A stretch of DNA of 64,000 nucleotides from positions 1 through 64,000 of the forward strand of contig JAPTJF010000291.1 in NCBI GenBank assembly GCA_029339195.1, in the 5' to 3' direction. Made by a program: the position numbers and the translations under genes. Below, one piece after another: positions 34,401 through 45,205 of the stretch. The notes beneath the pieces are model-generated. The model did no database searches, was not told the origin of the DNA, and saw nothing but the letters and a program-made list of their open reading frames with translations. Source of the stretch: Micractinium sp. NFX-FRZ (lineage: Eukaryota > Chlorophyta > Trebouxiophyceae > Chlorellales > Chlorellaceae). Position 1 is the first letter of the stretch; every line of letters starts with the position of its first letter.

Positions 34401-37056
34401 CACCCGCCTGCCGCTGCGATGCCCCCTCCATTGGTTGCCCCTGGACCGGGCATGCGCCGTGGGTGCAGCCCCGGTGCACACCCCCACACCTGCAATACCC
34501 ACGGCTTGCCCCCCAGCTTGGCACAGCACTTGACCCCCACCCCCACCGGGTGGTAGCGACCTGCACCTGCTTCCTTATAGCTCTCACCTTGCCGAAGCTG
34601 CCCTCTCCGATTGGCCTCAGGACCTGCAGGTCCTTGAAGTCAAACACCCAGTGGCGCGCATCCACCCCGCCGACAGGGCGGGGCACGGAGCCAGCTGAAG
34701 GCGCCTGCAGCCACAGACGGGAGGGCGGGCACGCCGGCAAGATCTTCTGGGATGCTGCGTGGCGCAGGCAGCCTGACAGCTGTGCACAGGCGGCATCCCA
34801 GGGCGGCACAGGCGGGCAGAAAACCACGTGAGGCCCAAAGCCTACAATCAAAGGCTGCCAGGTGCGTGACTCACCAGGGACACAATCTTGCTCAAATACT
34901 CGTCTTTGCTCAGCGCCGAATCAGCATTGGTCCCAGAGCTACACAGGCAGGGAGGGGACATACAAGAATGAAAGAAGGCGGTGTCATTTGTGAGCGCCGC
35001 CTAGAGGCATGCCCCCGGCGCTGCGTTGGCAGGCAGGGAGCAGACGAGGAGGCAGGGCTTCGTGGCACGCTGTGCGATAGGAAGGGCAGGCGCAGCAATG
35101 CCAGGCAAGCAGGCAGGCAGACAACCGAAGCGGCTGCCACACGCGCCCACAGGATCCACGGCTGCTGATTAGCTGCTGAAGCTTGGAAGCTGCGGGGCTC
35201 AATTAAAACAAACAAATTTAAAAAAATGGCTCAATGCCTGCTCACCTGTTGTGACCCAGATGGGCGCCAGGCTCAGAGAGGGAGCGCGCGGTGGGCGTGC
35301 CGGGCGGAGGGTTGCTGTCAGCTGTCGCCAGCTGCTACAGCAGGCACGGCATGCGGGGAGAGCAGCTGTCAGTGGCGCTAGCTCAGGAATGAGCAACGCC
35401 GGCCGGCAGCAGCCACCCCTTACCAGCCCGGGGCAGTGCAGCGCCGCTGCTGGCACCACATTACGGCAGGCGGGTGGGCACTGGCAGGCAAGTGCATTCC
35501 CTGCTCCGGTTGTTACTGGTGTGCCTACCGTGAGGGGTCCGCTGTTGTGGGGGATCAGTGTGTCAGCTATGGGGCCACCCGAGTTTTTGGCGGTACTGTA
35601 TGAGGCCAGGCCTGTGGCAAGCCCGCTGCCCAAGGGGCCACTTGCCAGAGGGCCCACGCCTGGAGGGCAGGAGGGCGGCAGCCCGGCGCCGCCGCTGCCG
35701 GAGCCATAGTAGCTGCCGCCGCTGCCGCCGCCAGCGGGAGGGGGCATGGGTGTGCCCCCGGGTGCCGCTGCCGGGTAGGGCTTGGAGTACTCGCTTCCGG
35801 CCGTGGGCGCCTGGCGGCGGCGCTTGCGGATCAAAAAAAAAGCCAGGACCGCCAGCACTGCGCGCAAAAGATTAATCAATGGAAGTGTTGGGTTGGTTGG
35901 ACTGGGCACAAGCTGTTCATCCAAGGTGGGCGGCAAGGAGCATGGCTTGCGCCACGTGCCTCCCGCTGCCCTCCTTGCCACATGCAGCAGGCAGCCCCCC
36001 CGTCCGGGCCCGCAGATTTCCAAGCGGTTATGAAGCAAGGGCTGGGCAGGCTCGAGCCCGCCGGCTGCTGCATCGGGGGCATGCCTTGCACCCACCTGCC
36101 GCGGCAGCAATGCCGCCCACCACTCCACCCACAATGGCGCCCGTGTTGCTGCTGCCGCCAGAGTCGCAAGTGACTCGGACGGTGGTTGCAGGGTTGACCT
36201 GCAAGGGGTCGCCAACAACATGCAAGAATCAAGCGCTTGAAAGGGGATGGGCACGACAGCTCACATGGCCTCACGCCCCCAAGCTTGCCTGGTATAGGGT
36301 CAGGCAGTTTGCGCCACCGCAGGTGCAGGTGGAGAAATCGACGGTTGATGCGCAGAGGGTGCCTGCGCTGGGGCCGTCGAGGCGGGCGCTGCGGTCGGGC
36401 ACCGTGTCCCCCGCGGTCGGAGCATCTTGGAGGAAGGTTATGTAACCAACGCCATACAGGCTGTTGTAGGAGCCATAACCGAGGGAGCTGCCGGGTTGGA
36501 CCACATACAGCCACTCGGCACAGATCTGGACTGTTAGGCCGTCGACCTCCGAGGTTGACGTCAGCTGGCACTGCCCCTTCCAATCATCCCCGTCGTAGGG
36601 ATAGACGATGGCCAGGCTCAAGTTGCGGTCGCAGCTGCTAGAGATGGCGGTGAATGCGGGGCCGTAGCTTGCGCTCAGAACACGGCCCCTGCGGGCATGT
36701 GTGGGCGGGCGGGCGGGGTGGGCGGGCAGGGCACACAGCGGGGGCGGGCGGGAGGTAGGGAGGGTCCCCACGGTGCACATGGTGGGTTGATGGCAGCTGC
36801 CTTGGTGTGTGAACAATGACAGCTTTCTGTGAGTGCCAGTTGGGCAAGAGCAGGGTGCCATGCGCGAATGCACACGGCAGCAGGGCCACCACGTGTAGCT
36901 TCTCGTGCCGCCGGGGGCCGCCGCTGCAAGGGTATCTCCCCACCACCGGGCAGGGCCGCCTCACCTCGTGTGCGCAGCGCCCAGCAGGCGGCCCTCGCAC
37001 AGTGCTGCTGCCGCCAGGAGGCAGCACACGAGCAGGAGGGGCCGGTGGGGCCCCAT
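31478..37056 (-). CDS. Receptor-like protein kinase, TKL group, single-pass membrane protein
   Basis: Minus-strand exons: 36965-37056, 36289-36688, 36096-36198, 35529-35857, 35246-35334, 34875-34938, 34588-34704, 34201-34335, 33736-33820, 33443-33566, 33169-33253, 32893-32972, 32398-32469, 32078-32132, 31695-31870, 31478-31520 (2,049 nt, 682 aa). Exon 5 has a tandem TAGCAG acceptor, so it may start at 35331. MGPHRPLLLVCCLLAAAALC is a clear signal peptide. A Cys-containing ectodomain of about 160 residues without a recognised fold follows, then a membrane helix ([20 protein letters not shown]) and IRKRRR. After a Gly/Pro-rich linker the kinase shows IGEGSFGKVYVG, VACKIL, LHRDLKSPNLF, VGDFNLSR (DFN, not DFG), PRWLAPELI, SDVFAFGVVMWELLTW and ACWSDVEAARPGF. 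Donors after 36289, 33736 and 31695 are GC. The TGA at 31478 overlaps a GTGAGT, so a further exon cannot be excluded. Confidence 0.88.
32758..32805 (-). repeat. Echo of kinase exon 12 donor edge
   Basis: The minus strand reads TKSTSMAGMRPRW up to the donor region, against TKSTSMAAMNPRW in the genuine exon 12 (32893-32972). It lies 130 bp into the following intron. Confidence 0.85.
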
Positions 37057-38655
37057 CGCTACCGCTCGGCTGGTAAGCACTCAGCGAAGCTGGACGCAGC
37101 GTGCTGCAGGCCGTGTTTGTTGCGCTTGCAGCCAGCCGCTCAATGCAGCCTAGATGACAGAGGGCTGGATAGAGGTCAGGAGCGCTTGAATGCCGCGTCT
37201 CAGTTAAGGGAGCCCTTTTTGAACGCGCTGGCCACCCGGTGCAAGCTGTACCCGTTAATTAGTGCAAGATATGACGACAAACCGATTTGTGGAGCATTTG
37301 TGCAAGGTCATGCCTGCCGAGCTGGCACTTGCAGCTTCCTTCTGGCATCTGGAAGGCGCATGCTCTTGCAATGCCCCCTCATCCCGTTGAATGCACGTGT
37401 GCACCCGAATTGCGGCGCCGACATTATTCGCACCCGGCGCTACCGATTATCGCTGCTGGCACCCTGATGACTGGCGGCAGTACCCCCAGGCAGTTGCCCG
37501 CTTGCTGCCCTGTGTGCACCACCATCAGCGCTGCCTGGGTGGAAGGCATACTCATTAAATACTAGGACATCAAACCACTGAGCGCGCGCAAATAGAGAGA
37601 GACATTGCATGCAGAGAGGGGCAGAGGGCGTACCGAGGGGTGAGACGAGACGGCACGTATGTCGGGTGCCGCCACAGTGGTCGAGTGCAGCTCCAGTCAG
37701 AGAAAGGGGGGCAGCGGGAGGCCCAGATACTATCGAGTGGTCACGTCAGATAAGGAGAGAGCAGAGGGCCCAAACACTATGTGTTTGCCTTGACAGGGCG
37801 CTGAGGCGGCAAGGAGAGGAGACAAAGTGAGGGGGCATGCAGCAGCCAGCTCGCGTCAAAAGTAGACAGGAGCAGCCAGAGTGGGGGTTGGGTTAGTGGA
37901 AACGGCTTCCAATCGCCGGGTTGGTGAATGGATGCGGATCAGACATTCAAGGACGTTCATCTCTTGTTCAACGTGATTCAACAAGCGTGCATTGCGGGGC
38001 AGGCAGCTAGTGCACCAGCGCTGTGCGTACCCGCCAGGACCGGAGCGCGAGGCCCGGCAGGTGTGCCGGGGGGTTGGCGGCACATGCACACGGACAGGAG
38101 GAGGCGTGTTTCGTTATTCAAAATTCAGGCTTCGTGTGGTGGGGGCTCTTGGGTGCATGGTGGGGTACATGCCAGAGTCAGGGCGGTGCCGCAAAGTAGG
38201 GGGAGCCGGGAGGGGCGGCACAACAGCGGTGAGGGGGATCGCGCATCTTCCGGAGGGGAGGAGCGACATCTCTCAAGGGCACCACTGGCGCGCCAGCAAG
38301 GGGGAGAGACGGGGAGAAGCCAAGAAAGAGGAAGGCACAGAACTAACACTTACACGGAATTGAAATAGGGAGCGACGCACAGGGCGGTCGACTGTCAAGG
38401 GTCCCAAGGTGCCGCGTCAGCCGGCGGCGGCGGCGGCGGCTGTCAAGCAAGGTTGCCAGAGAAGAAGAGGAGGCGTGCGGGCGCCGTAAGCACAGGGCCA
38501 CTCAAGGCACGGCACAGCGAGGAGAGGGCAGGCACCCCTGCCTGCTGCGCCAGCGGGCACGGCGGGCACAGCAGGCAGGCGGGGCGTGCCGGCAGAGCCA
38601 AAAGCCCCGGCCCCCGCCTCGCTTGCCCAACAAGGGCGCCGTGGGGTGCTTCGTG
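37057..38655. other. Intergenic stretch between the kinase and the cyclase-like gene
   Basis: Upstream region of the receptor-like kinase plus the 3' flank of the cyclase-like gene. TTACA at 38350-38354 (TGTAA on the minus strand, about 300 bp beyond that stop) is a likely poly(A) signal. The rest (37080-38340) shows no gene with borders I can defend. Confidence 0.55.
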
Positions 38656-41015
38656 CTACACGCGCAGGCGGCGGGTGAGCCTCAGGCTGCTGTACCGCGG
38701 CAGCGTGTACACCTCGATTTCGTCGGTCGGCTTGCTGGAGCGCCGCACCTGCAGCTTGCCCAGCAGGTGCAGGCCGGACACCACAGCGGGCGTGAGTTCC
38801 TTCAGCATGCTGCCAGCCACCTGCAGAGGCGGGGAGGGGTGGGCAAGCAAGCGGAGCAGGGGGGATGTTAGTAAGAGGGGAGGGGAAGAGCACGCGTCAG
38901 CGCCAGCACTGTGCACAATCGCGTCCCCCGATGCACCCCCTTCCTGTGCTTCCCAGGAAAGGCGCCTCCGCCTGGGGTGTCCCTCCGACTCCCCCGCCCC
39001 TCCCCGCTGTCCACGCTGTGCCAGCAGAAAGCGCCCCGCCAGCTCCCACCATCTGCGGTGCTAGAACTGGGCCAATACACCACCCCTTTGGCACTCAAGC
39101 ATCTCTGCTGTCCACCAATTGATTCAAGGTGCTGGCCCAAAACACCCCTGCGTCTTTGCTCCACCACTAGTATAGAGTACGGGTCAGCTCACCAGGAAGG
39201 GCACCTCCCGCTGCGTGTCCTGCAGCTCCTGAGCCTCATACATGCAGCGCCCCACAATCTGCACCCACCAGGCATGGCAGGCAGGGAGGGCAGGGCGGGT
39301 CAGAGCAGGGCACGTCAGAGGGGGTGCAGGTAGGGCGGGGCGGGCAGACAGAAGGCAGGGCTCTGAGCAGCAGCACACGCCATAGCCTGTGGGCGCTGCC
39401 CAGCAATCCGCGGGCAGCAGGCATGCTGGCAGGCTGCAACAGACACGCATGCGGTATGCAAGGGAGATGCTGCCCAGCGATCCGCAGGCCAAAGGCAGGC
39501 TGGCAGGCAGGCAGCCGCGCACGGGGCATGCAAGCGAGGCGCTGCCCAGCGATCCGCAGGCCCCAGGCAGGCAGGCGGGCAAGCGCGCACCTGGTAAGTG
39601 AGGGAGGTGGCTCCCAGCAGGCCGCTGCTGGTCTCCCCGCTGGCCAGGCACAGGCACAGGTCCACCGGAGCCTTGCTGGGGAAGCGGATCTGCACAGGGG
39701 AAGGGGAGGGAGAGATGCGGAATTAACACTCGGTGCAGGAGTGCGCAGGAGGCGTCAGCACCCAGCGCCCCCAGCGGCGGCGGCAGCAGCAGCAGCGGCA
39801 GCGGCAGCAGCGGCAGCAGGGCTTGGTGCGGCCGGGCACTCACGCTCTGCGCGGCCTGGTGCAGGTGCAGAGCGAAGCGCAGGAGTGTGGCGGCGTGGGC
39901 GGGGTCGGGCTCGGCCACCGCTGTGCTGAACAGGAAGCCGTGGCCGCCGCCATACAGCTTGTACACCTGCGTGGTGAGAGAGGCAGCAGCGGGATGGCCT
40001 TGGTTCAGAAGAGATGGGGAGGATTGGCGCATGTGCCTGTACTGCCAAGATTGCAGCATGGGCGAGGTGAAGGGGAATGAAGTGTACGTGATAACCAATG
40101 GGTGGCAGGTGCAAAGGGCTGGCTGCACAAAGGGCTTGCGGTACGGGCGCCCCGTCAGCTGATGCTGGTGCTGCGGGCCAGCACACGGCAGGCCAGGCAG
40201 ACAGCGAGGCAGACGCGCAAAACGATGCCAGGGCGCGGCAGGGCGGCCTGCCAGGGCTTGGCAGGCAGCAGAGCATTAACCGCCGGACAGGCAGGCGCGC
40301 ACCCGGTGCTGCTCGGCAATGCGGTCGATGACGAGGTAGAAGCGGTGCTGCAGTGTCAGGGGGGGCCAGAGAGAGGGGGCAAGAGTTGAGGCAGGCGGAA
40401 AGCTCCATGCTAGCCCTGGGGCAGTCTGTTGGTGGTACCCTCGTGGGCCCGCCGGCGGCCTGCGCCACCTGCCGCCATCAGCAGGCACGCAATGCCGCTC
40501 CGTGCCTCACGCCGCCTCACCAGCCACTTGAACTGGTCGCGAGCCGACATGCGGTGCAGCTCCTGATCGTTTCGGATCCTGCACGGTACAGCGGGTGGGA
40601 CCGTGAGGAACGGCACCGTCCGGGACGGGTGCGCTTCTGGCTGTGCTCGAGGCCCCAGCTGCAACCCAGAGCTGGTGCCCATGCTGCTCCGTTGTAAACT
40701 TGGGCTGTATCACTGGCACATGGGGCCTCCTCTGCCCACACACAGCGTTCGGCGTGTGCGGCACAGAAGCGGCCCCGCTGCAGGCAGTTTGCGGCGGCGT
40801 GGGGTTCCCTCCTCACCTGCCCAGCAGGACGCTGCACGACGGGTGCTCGTCTTCATACTGCACCGGGATCATATGGGGGCGTGTTGGTTGAAATGCGGGA
40901 CGTGCACGCGAGAGGCGGTGGAGGAAGCGAATGGCGGGAGAGTCCCTTCAGCACCCACCAGCGGCTTCTGTGCCTGCTTGGCGTGGCCATCGTGCCCTGC
41001 TTCTTCGGCGGCCAT
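38656..41015 (-). CDS. Small protein resembling a degenerate class III nucleotide-cyclase domain
   Basis: Minus-strand exons: 40959-41015, 40817-40857, 40521-40578, 40303-40347, 39844-39966, 39591-39689, 39193-39258, 38656-38820 (654 nt, 217 aa). The order of elements follows a cyclase homology domain: SCSVLLGRIRN where cyclases have the first metal-binding strand (F-x-D-I-x-G-F), FYLVIDRIAEQHRVYKLYGG in place of F-D-x-x-x-x-H-x-x-x-K-x-x-G-D, the helix ATLLRFALHLHQAA, then CLCLASGETSSGLLG and LTYQIVGRCMYEAQELQ like G-x-V-x-x-G-x-x-G ... Y-x-x-x-G-x-x-V-x-x-A. Neither metal-binding Asp is present, so activity is unlikely. There is no signal peptide or membrane segment. The resemblance is my own reading of sparse motifs; the gene model itself is well supported by phase. 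Confidence 0.6.
39398..39600. repeat. Tandem repeat of about 65-70 bp in a cyclase-like-gene intron
   Basis: Three copies of a unit containing GCTGCCCAGCGATCCGCAGG (GCTGCCCAGCAATCCGCGGG in the first) and GGCATGCAAGCGAGG variants follow each other and end at the donor of the 39591-39689 exon. Confidence 0.8.
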
Positions 41016-41577
41016 TTGCAGCCGTAGGAGCACCGATCAGCAAGCCGATTGGGACCTGAAGTGCGCGCACGGCCACAATGCGAGTGCTTGTGGCGCCAGT
41101 GAGAGCCGAATACTAAGTCAGGAACGCTGAACCGAACACGGATGAGGCGAATGCTGCAAGAGCCTGGCCAGCGGCTGACGGAAGACGCCCACCCTTGGTT
41201 CGAGCCAGGATGTGAACGCCCCGTGAAAGGGTGTTTCTGATGCTGTTTCTGGGGTCACTAACTACCGGTGCAGCTTCACAGCCGTGGACGACGCGCCCAG
41301 GATTGAGACATTACAAGCGACATACAAAGTGCCCACCCTTGGAAGCAGCGGTGCCAGCCAAGCGGCACACCCATGGTCGACACAGCCAAGCCCACGTCCT
41401 GCTCAGTGCTATGAAGTCAGGCAGATATGTTACAGCTGCATATTGCAGCAGCAAGGCAGAAGTTCGTGCTGAGCACCGCAGCAGCGAAGCGGAAGTCCAC
41501 ATGACGGTCTGCCCATGCGGCACATCTGATAATGCGGTTCGCATCGCGTGCACCCGGCCGGCTGGGCCGCCTCCCGC
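41016..41577. other. Intergenic stretch with poly(A) signals of the acidic protein
   Basis: TTACA at 41430-41434 and near 41307 read TGTAA on the minus strand and lie about 145 and 270 bp past the stop of the acidic protein gene. The rest is the 5' flank of the cyclase-like gene. No gene is seen. Confidence 0.6.
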
Positions 41578-44500
41578 TCACTCATCAAAGTGAATGTGGC
41601 TTCCCGCCGGCTGCGGCATGCCGCGCAGGTACACGCGCTGGCGCGGGCTCTCCGCCTCCTCGCCATCCTCATCAAAGCTGCCGGGGAAGAAGGGAGTGGG
41701 CATGTGTTAAAGACGGCATGGCGTGCATTGCGTGGGGCTTAAGGTTCCAGCGAGGCAATTAAGAGAGAGTGGGCATTAACAGTTAACACGCATGCCTGCA
41801 GGGCCCCACCTTAGTGTGGCAGTGATACCCCACCCCACCCACCCTTGGTCCCCCCCCTGTCGGCCCCGCCCAACGGAACCTGCTGTGCAAACTGGTGGCT
41901 CACCGGATGTGCTTGCCGGCGGGCGTGGGCAGGCCGCGCAGGCCGTGGTGCATGCCGGGCTCCAGGCTCAGCGCGCCCAGCGCATCCGTCAGCTCCTCAT
42001 TGCCCGCCTGCAGGCATGCGGTTGAGTGAGCAGAACTTCAGAATCTATGGCCTGCTCATAACCGCACATGAATGGCAACCTGCATGAATGGGGGTTTACC
42101 AGGTCCAACCAACCTGGCCACCCGGCGCTTGCCTCAACGCTCACCAGCATTCCCTCGCTCACTACAAAACACACAACCCTGACTCACCACGGCGCCAATG
42201 TACTCCTCCTCCTCCTCCTCCTCGTCCTCCTCCTCCAGGCCGCGAGGCGCCGTTGCCTGCTTGGCAGCCAGTCGGTCCGCCACCTCGCGCTTCAGCTGGC
42301 GCAGCGACCTGGCAGGGGTTAGGCAGAGGGGCAGGGGTGAAGGGGCAAGGCGGAGGGGAAAATGGGCCAAGGGCAGAACCCGAGGGCGCTTAGACTTAAC
42401 AAAAGGCAGCATGTGACCGCAGATGTTATTTCAGCGCAAGGCTGCCCAGCGTGCAGCATAACTGTATCTACCGTTTCAGCCAGCACGCAAACACATCTCC
42501 CCCCTTCCCCTTCTCTTGCTCTGCTGACCTGGGGTCAAAGGTGTGGGGGCTGGGCACCACAACCTTGGACTGCAGGCGTGCGGCCGGCTGCTGGGGCGCA
42601 GGGGAGGGCTCAGCCATGTCGTCGTCGTCGCTGGCTGCCGCCGCCATCGCCACCTGCTCTGCCTGCTGTGCCTCCTCCTCAGTGGTCTGCATGATGTAGT
42701 CCTGCACCCATAAACACCCATTGTGCAAGGGCATGCGGGCTCACGTTGGTGAAGAAAGGGGCTGACCAGGCTGCCATGCAGCTAGCTGACTGTGGAAACT
42801 GACTGTCCCCACCATCACCGGCAGAATGGGCGCTAAGAGGTGCAGCATGCACCCATCCTCGCACGCGGCCACATTCACAACTTGCGACCTGATCAAGCCT
42901 AGCCGTGGTGCTGCCAAAATAGTAACTGACACATACCTAACCCACGAAAGCCCACCTGCTCCTCCTCCTCCAGCACCACCTGTCGGGACGGCGTGAGCGG
43001 GTGCGGCTTGGGCACTGTGCGCACCACCGGCGTGCCAGCGGCGGCGCCAACCGCAGCGGGGGTGGCAGCCGCGGGGGCGGGGCGCGCGGCAGATGCGGGC
43101 GCCACCATGCGCACGGTGGGGGTAGGGTGGTCGGGCGTCTCCTCGCGGTCTGCAAGCAAGAGGGCACACGTAGGTGGAGCCGGCAGTTGTGGAGCACCTT
43201 TGCATCACAACGCCTGGCAGGATGACCGTGCAGGCTGACAGGGCAGCCGTGCGCATGCCTCATCCCATTCCGACCCTTATGCATGTTGCCACCCAAGTCA
43301 CAAGCCAGCCAGCTGAGCGCACCAGAGGGCGGCGTCCCCATCATCTCCTCCAGGGTCACCTCCCGCTCCTCGGCCAGCTGGAAGTCCAGGCCTGCTGAGA
43401 AGGGCGCAGGGAACATGATGCAAGTGAACAGGTGGCCCGACTTTATATTGCAAGTTGCATCAATAACAGAGTGCTGCAGGGGAATTCACACTTAAAAAGG
43501 GGAGCTGCGCCCGCTGCAGCCCCTCAGCCCAGCTCATGCCTCCGCACGCCTGTCTCTCCACCAACTAGTGGCACACAAACACACCTGCCGGGCTGGCGGT
43601 AGTGGCGTCATCAGCCTGCTCCACCCGGCCGGCAGCCGGCGTGCCGCGCGGCTCTGAGGCGGGGCAGACGGCGCCGCCGATGGAGACGGCCATGCCCTCT
43701 GGTGAGTCGACCTTGACAGGCGAGCCGAAGCCGCGGAACACCAGGTCCGCAGACTCCTCGGCGGGCAGGGCGGGTGCTGTCGCCGCCTGGTTGTCGCCGC
43801 CCAGCGCCTGCAGCGGCGATGGCGGGGGAGCGACAGGGGTGCAAGGGCAGGGCGGTGAGCAAGGGGAGGCGGGGATTGAGTGGGGTGCACAGTTGTTGCA
43901 GGCAGCAGCATTGCCTGCTATACACTGGCAGACAGCAGGTGTGGTGGCATCAGCGAGCGTTCAAATGCAAGACCATTTGCGTGCTGCATTGTCAACCCAA
44001 ACCCCATGTCCTCCCCATGCCCACCTGCACCGCGGCGTGCAGCGCATCAGACACACGCCCCGTGTCGGCCTGCACCCCACCCAGCGGCGTGGCAGCCGGC
44101 GTGGTCGCCGGGGGCGCCATTGCAGACATGGGGCTCAGAGGCGGCAGGGTGGACAGGCCCAGGCCGGTGGGGGTGGCGCCAGGCGCCAGCGGTGCCGGCG
44201 AGGCGGCCACAGAGTGTGCGGGCGTGGCGGGCGGCTCGTCGGCCGGGGCCGCCTCGTCGGCGGGCGCAGAGGCAGCAGAGTCCTCGGCCTCGGCGGCGGG
44301 CTCCTCAGCTGCGGGCTCTTCAGCTGCGGGCGCCTGAGTGGCAGCAGCCACCACGCCGTCCTGCACTCGCGGTTGGGGCTACGTGAGCACATCTGGCACA
44401 CCGCGCTGTGGCGGTCCTGTTGTGGGTGCGTCGGCAGGCGGCCCAGGCAAGCGGGGGCGGCGCTAAACGGCAAGCACCCACCTGGTCGTTGGTCACGTCA

Positions 44501-44860
44501 AACAGCACCACCGGCTGCACGCTCTCGGTGGCGCAGGGCGCAGCGGCCGCAGCCGCAGGCGGCGCGGTGGCTGCCGCCGCGGCTGCGCGCCGCCGCGTGG
44601 TGCGCGTGGCGGGCGTCTTGTCGGGCAGCGCCGCCAGGGAGGCTACGCGCATAGGGGCGGGACAGAGGCGTTAGGATCTGGGAAGTCGGAGGCCTTGAGG
44701 AGCGGCGATGGGCTGGCCCAGCTGTTGCAACGCATGTCGACGGCGGCGCCCATCTGTCTGCACCTGCCCAGCCCTCCCTGCTGACAGCACCGCACTCACG
44801 CGTGTCTCCGACCGCCGCCAAGGTGCGGGCACGGCTACGGGTGACGCGCTCTGTCTGCAT
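41578..44860 (-). CDS. Acidic, disordered Ala/Pro-rich protein with a twin LRGxPxPAGxHI motif
   Basis: Minus-strand exons: 44800-44860, 44482-44642, 44025-44360, 43585-43807, 43323-43394, 42956-43149, 42529-42701, 42188-42308, 41904-42007, 41578-41677 (1,545 nt, 514 aa). The start ATG at 44860 gives MQTERVTRSRARTLAAVGDT. The protein is then dominated by Ala, Pro, Glu and Thr, with conserved-looking islands: VQPVVLFDVTNDQ, LVFRGFGSPVKVDSPEGMAV and FQLAEEREVTLEEMMGTPP. A Glu run of about a dozen residues precedes the C-terminus. LRGLPTPAGKHIRFDE (about residues 470-485) and LRGMPQPAGSHIHFDE (the last 16 residues) are two copies of one motif. I do not recognise the family. Composition and the basic start suggest a nuclear scaffold or cell-cycle protein, which is inference only. 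It is divergent from BRCA2. Confidence 0.75.
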
Positions 44861-45205
44861 AGCGCCGCTGCTTCAAACGACCTCGACTTGAGAGTGCGGG
44901 GAGGCTGCGCAGGTGGTAAGGCGCTGTCAGACACACAGGGCGTGATGAGCAGCGCGTGTACCTGCAATTGAAGGAGGGTGAGGATTGAAAGACGCCCGGT
45001 TTTGAAGACTCCGGCTCACGTGCTGGGCATGCTGGGGCTGCCCCTCTTGCCACCCCTCCACACTCGCCGCATTGCCCACCATCTCGCATACGAGAAGAAA
45101 CCTCAAATGAAGTCACATGCGCCGCCTTGATGCCCACATTGGCACCCTGGCACTTTTTGGATCACATTTTTGCGAAAAGCTGCACGTCCCAACGCCTCCA
45201 CCGCC
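44861..45205. promoter_or_regulatory. Bidirectional promoter region, acidic protein / BRCA2
   Basis: 345 bp lie between the divergent ATGs at 44860 (minus) and 45206 (plus). The part at 45085-45175 is AT-richer than the flanking coding sequence. Shared regulation is inferred from position only. Confidence 0.55.
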
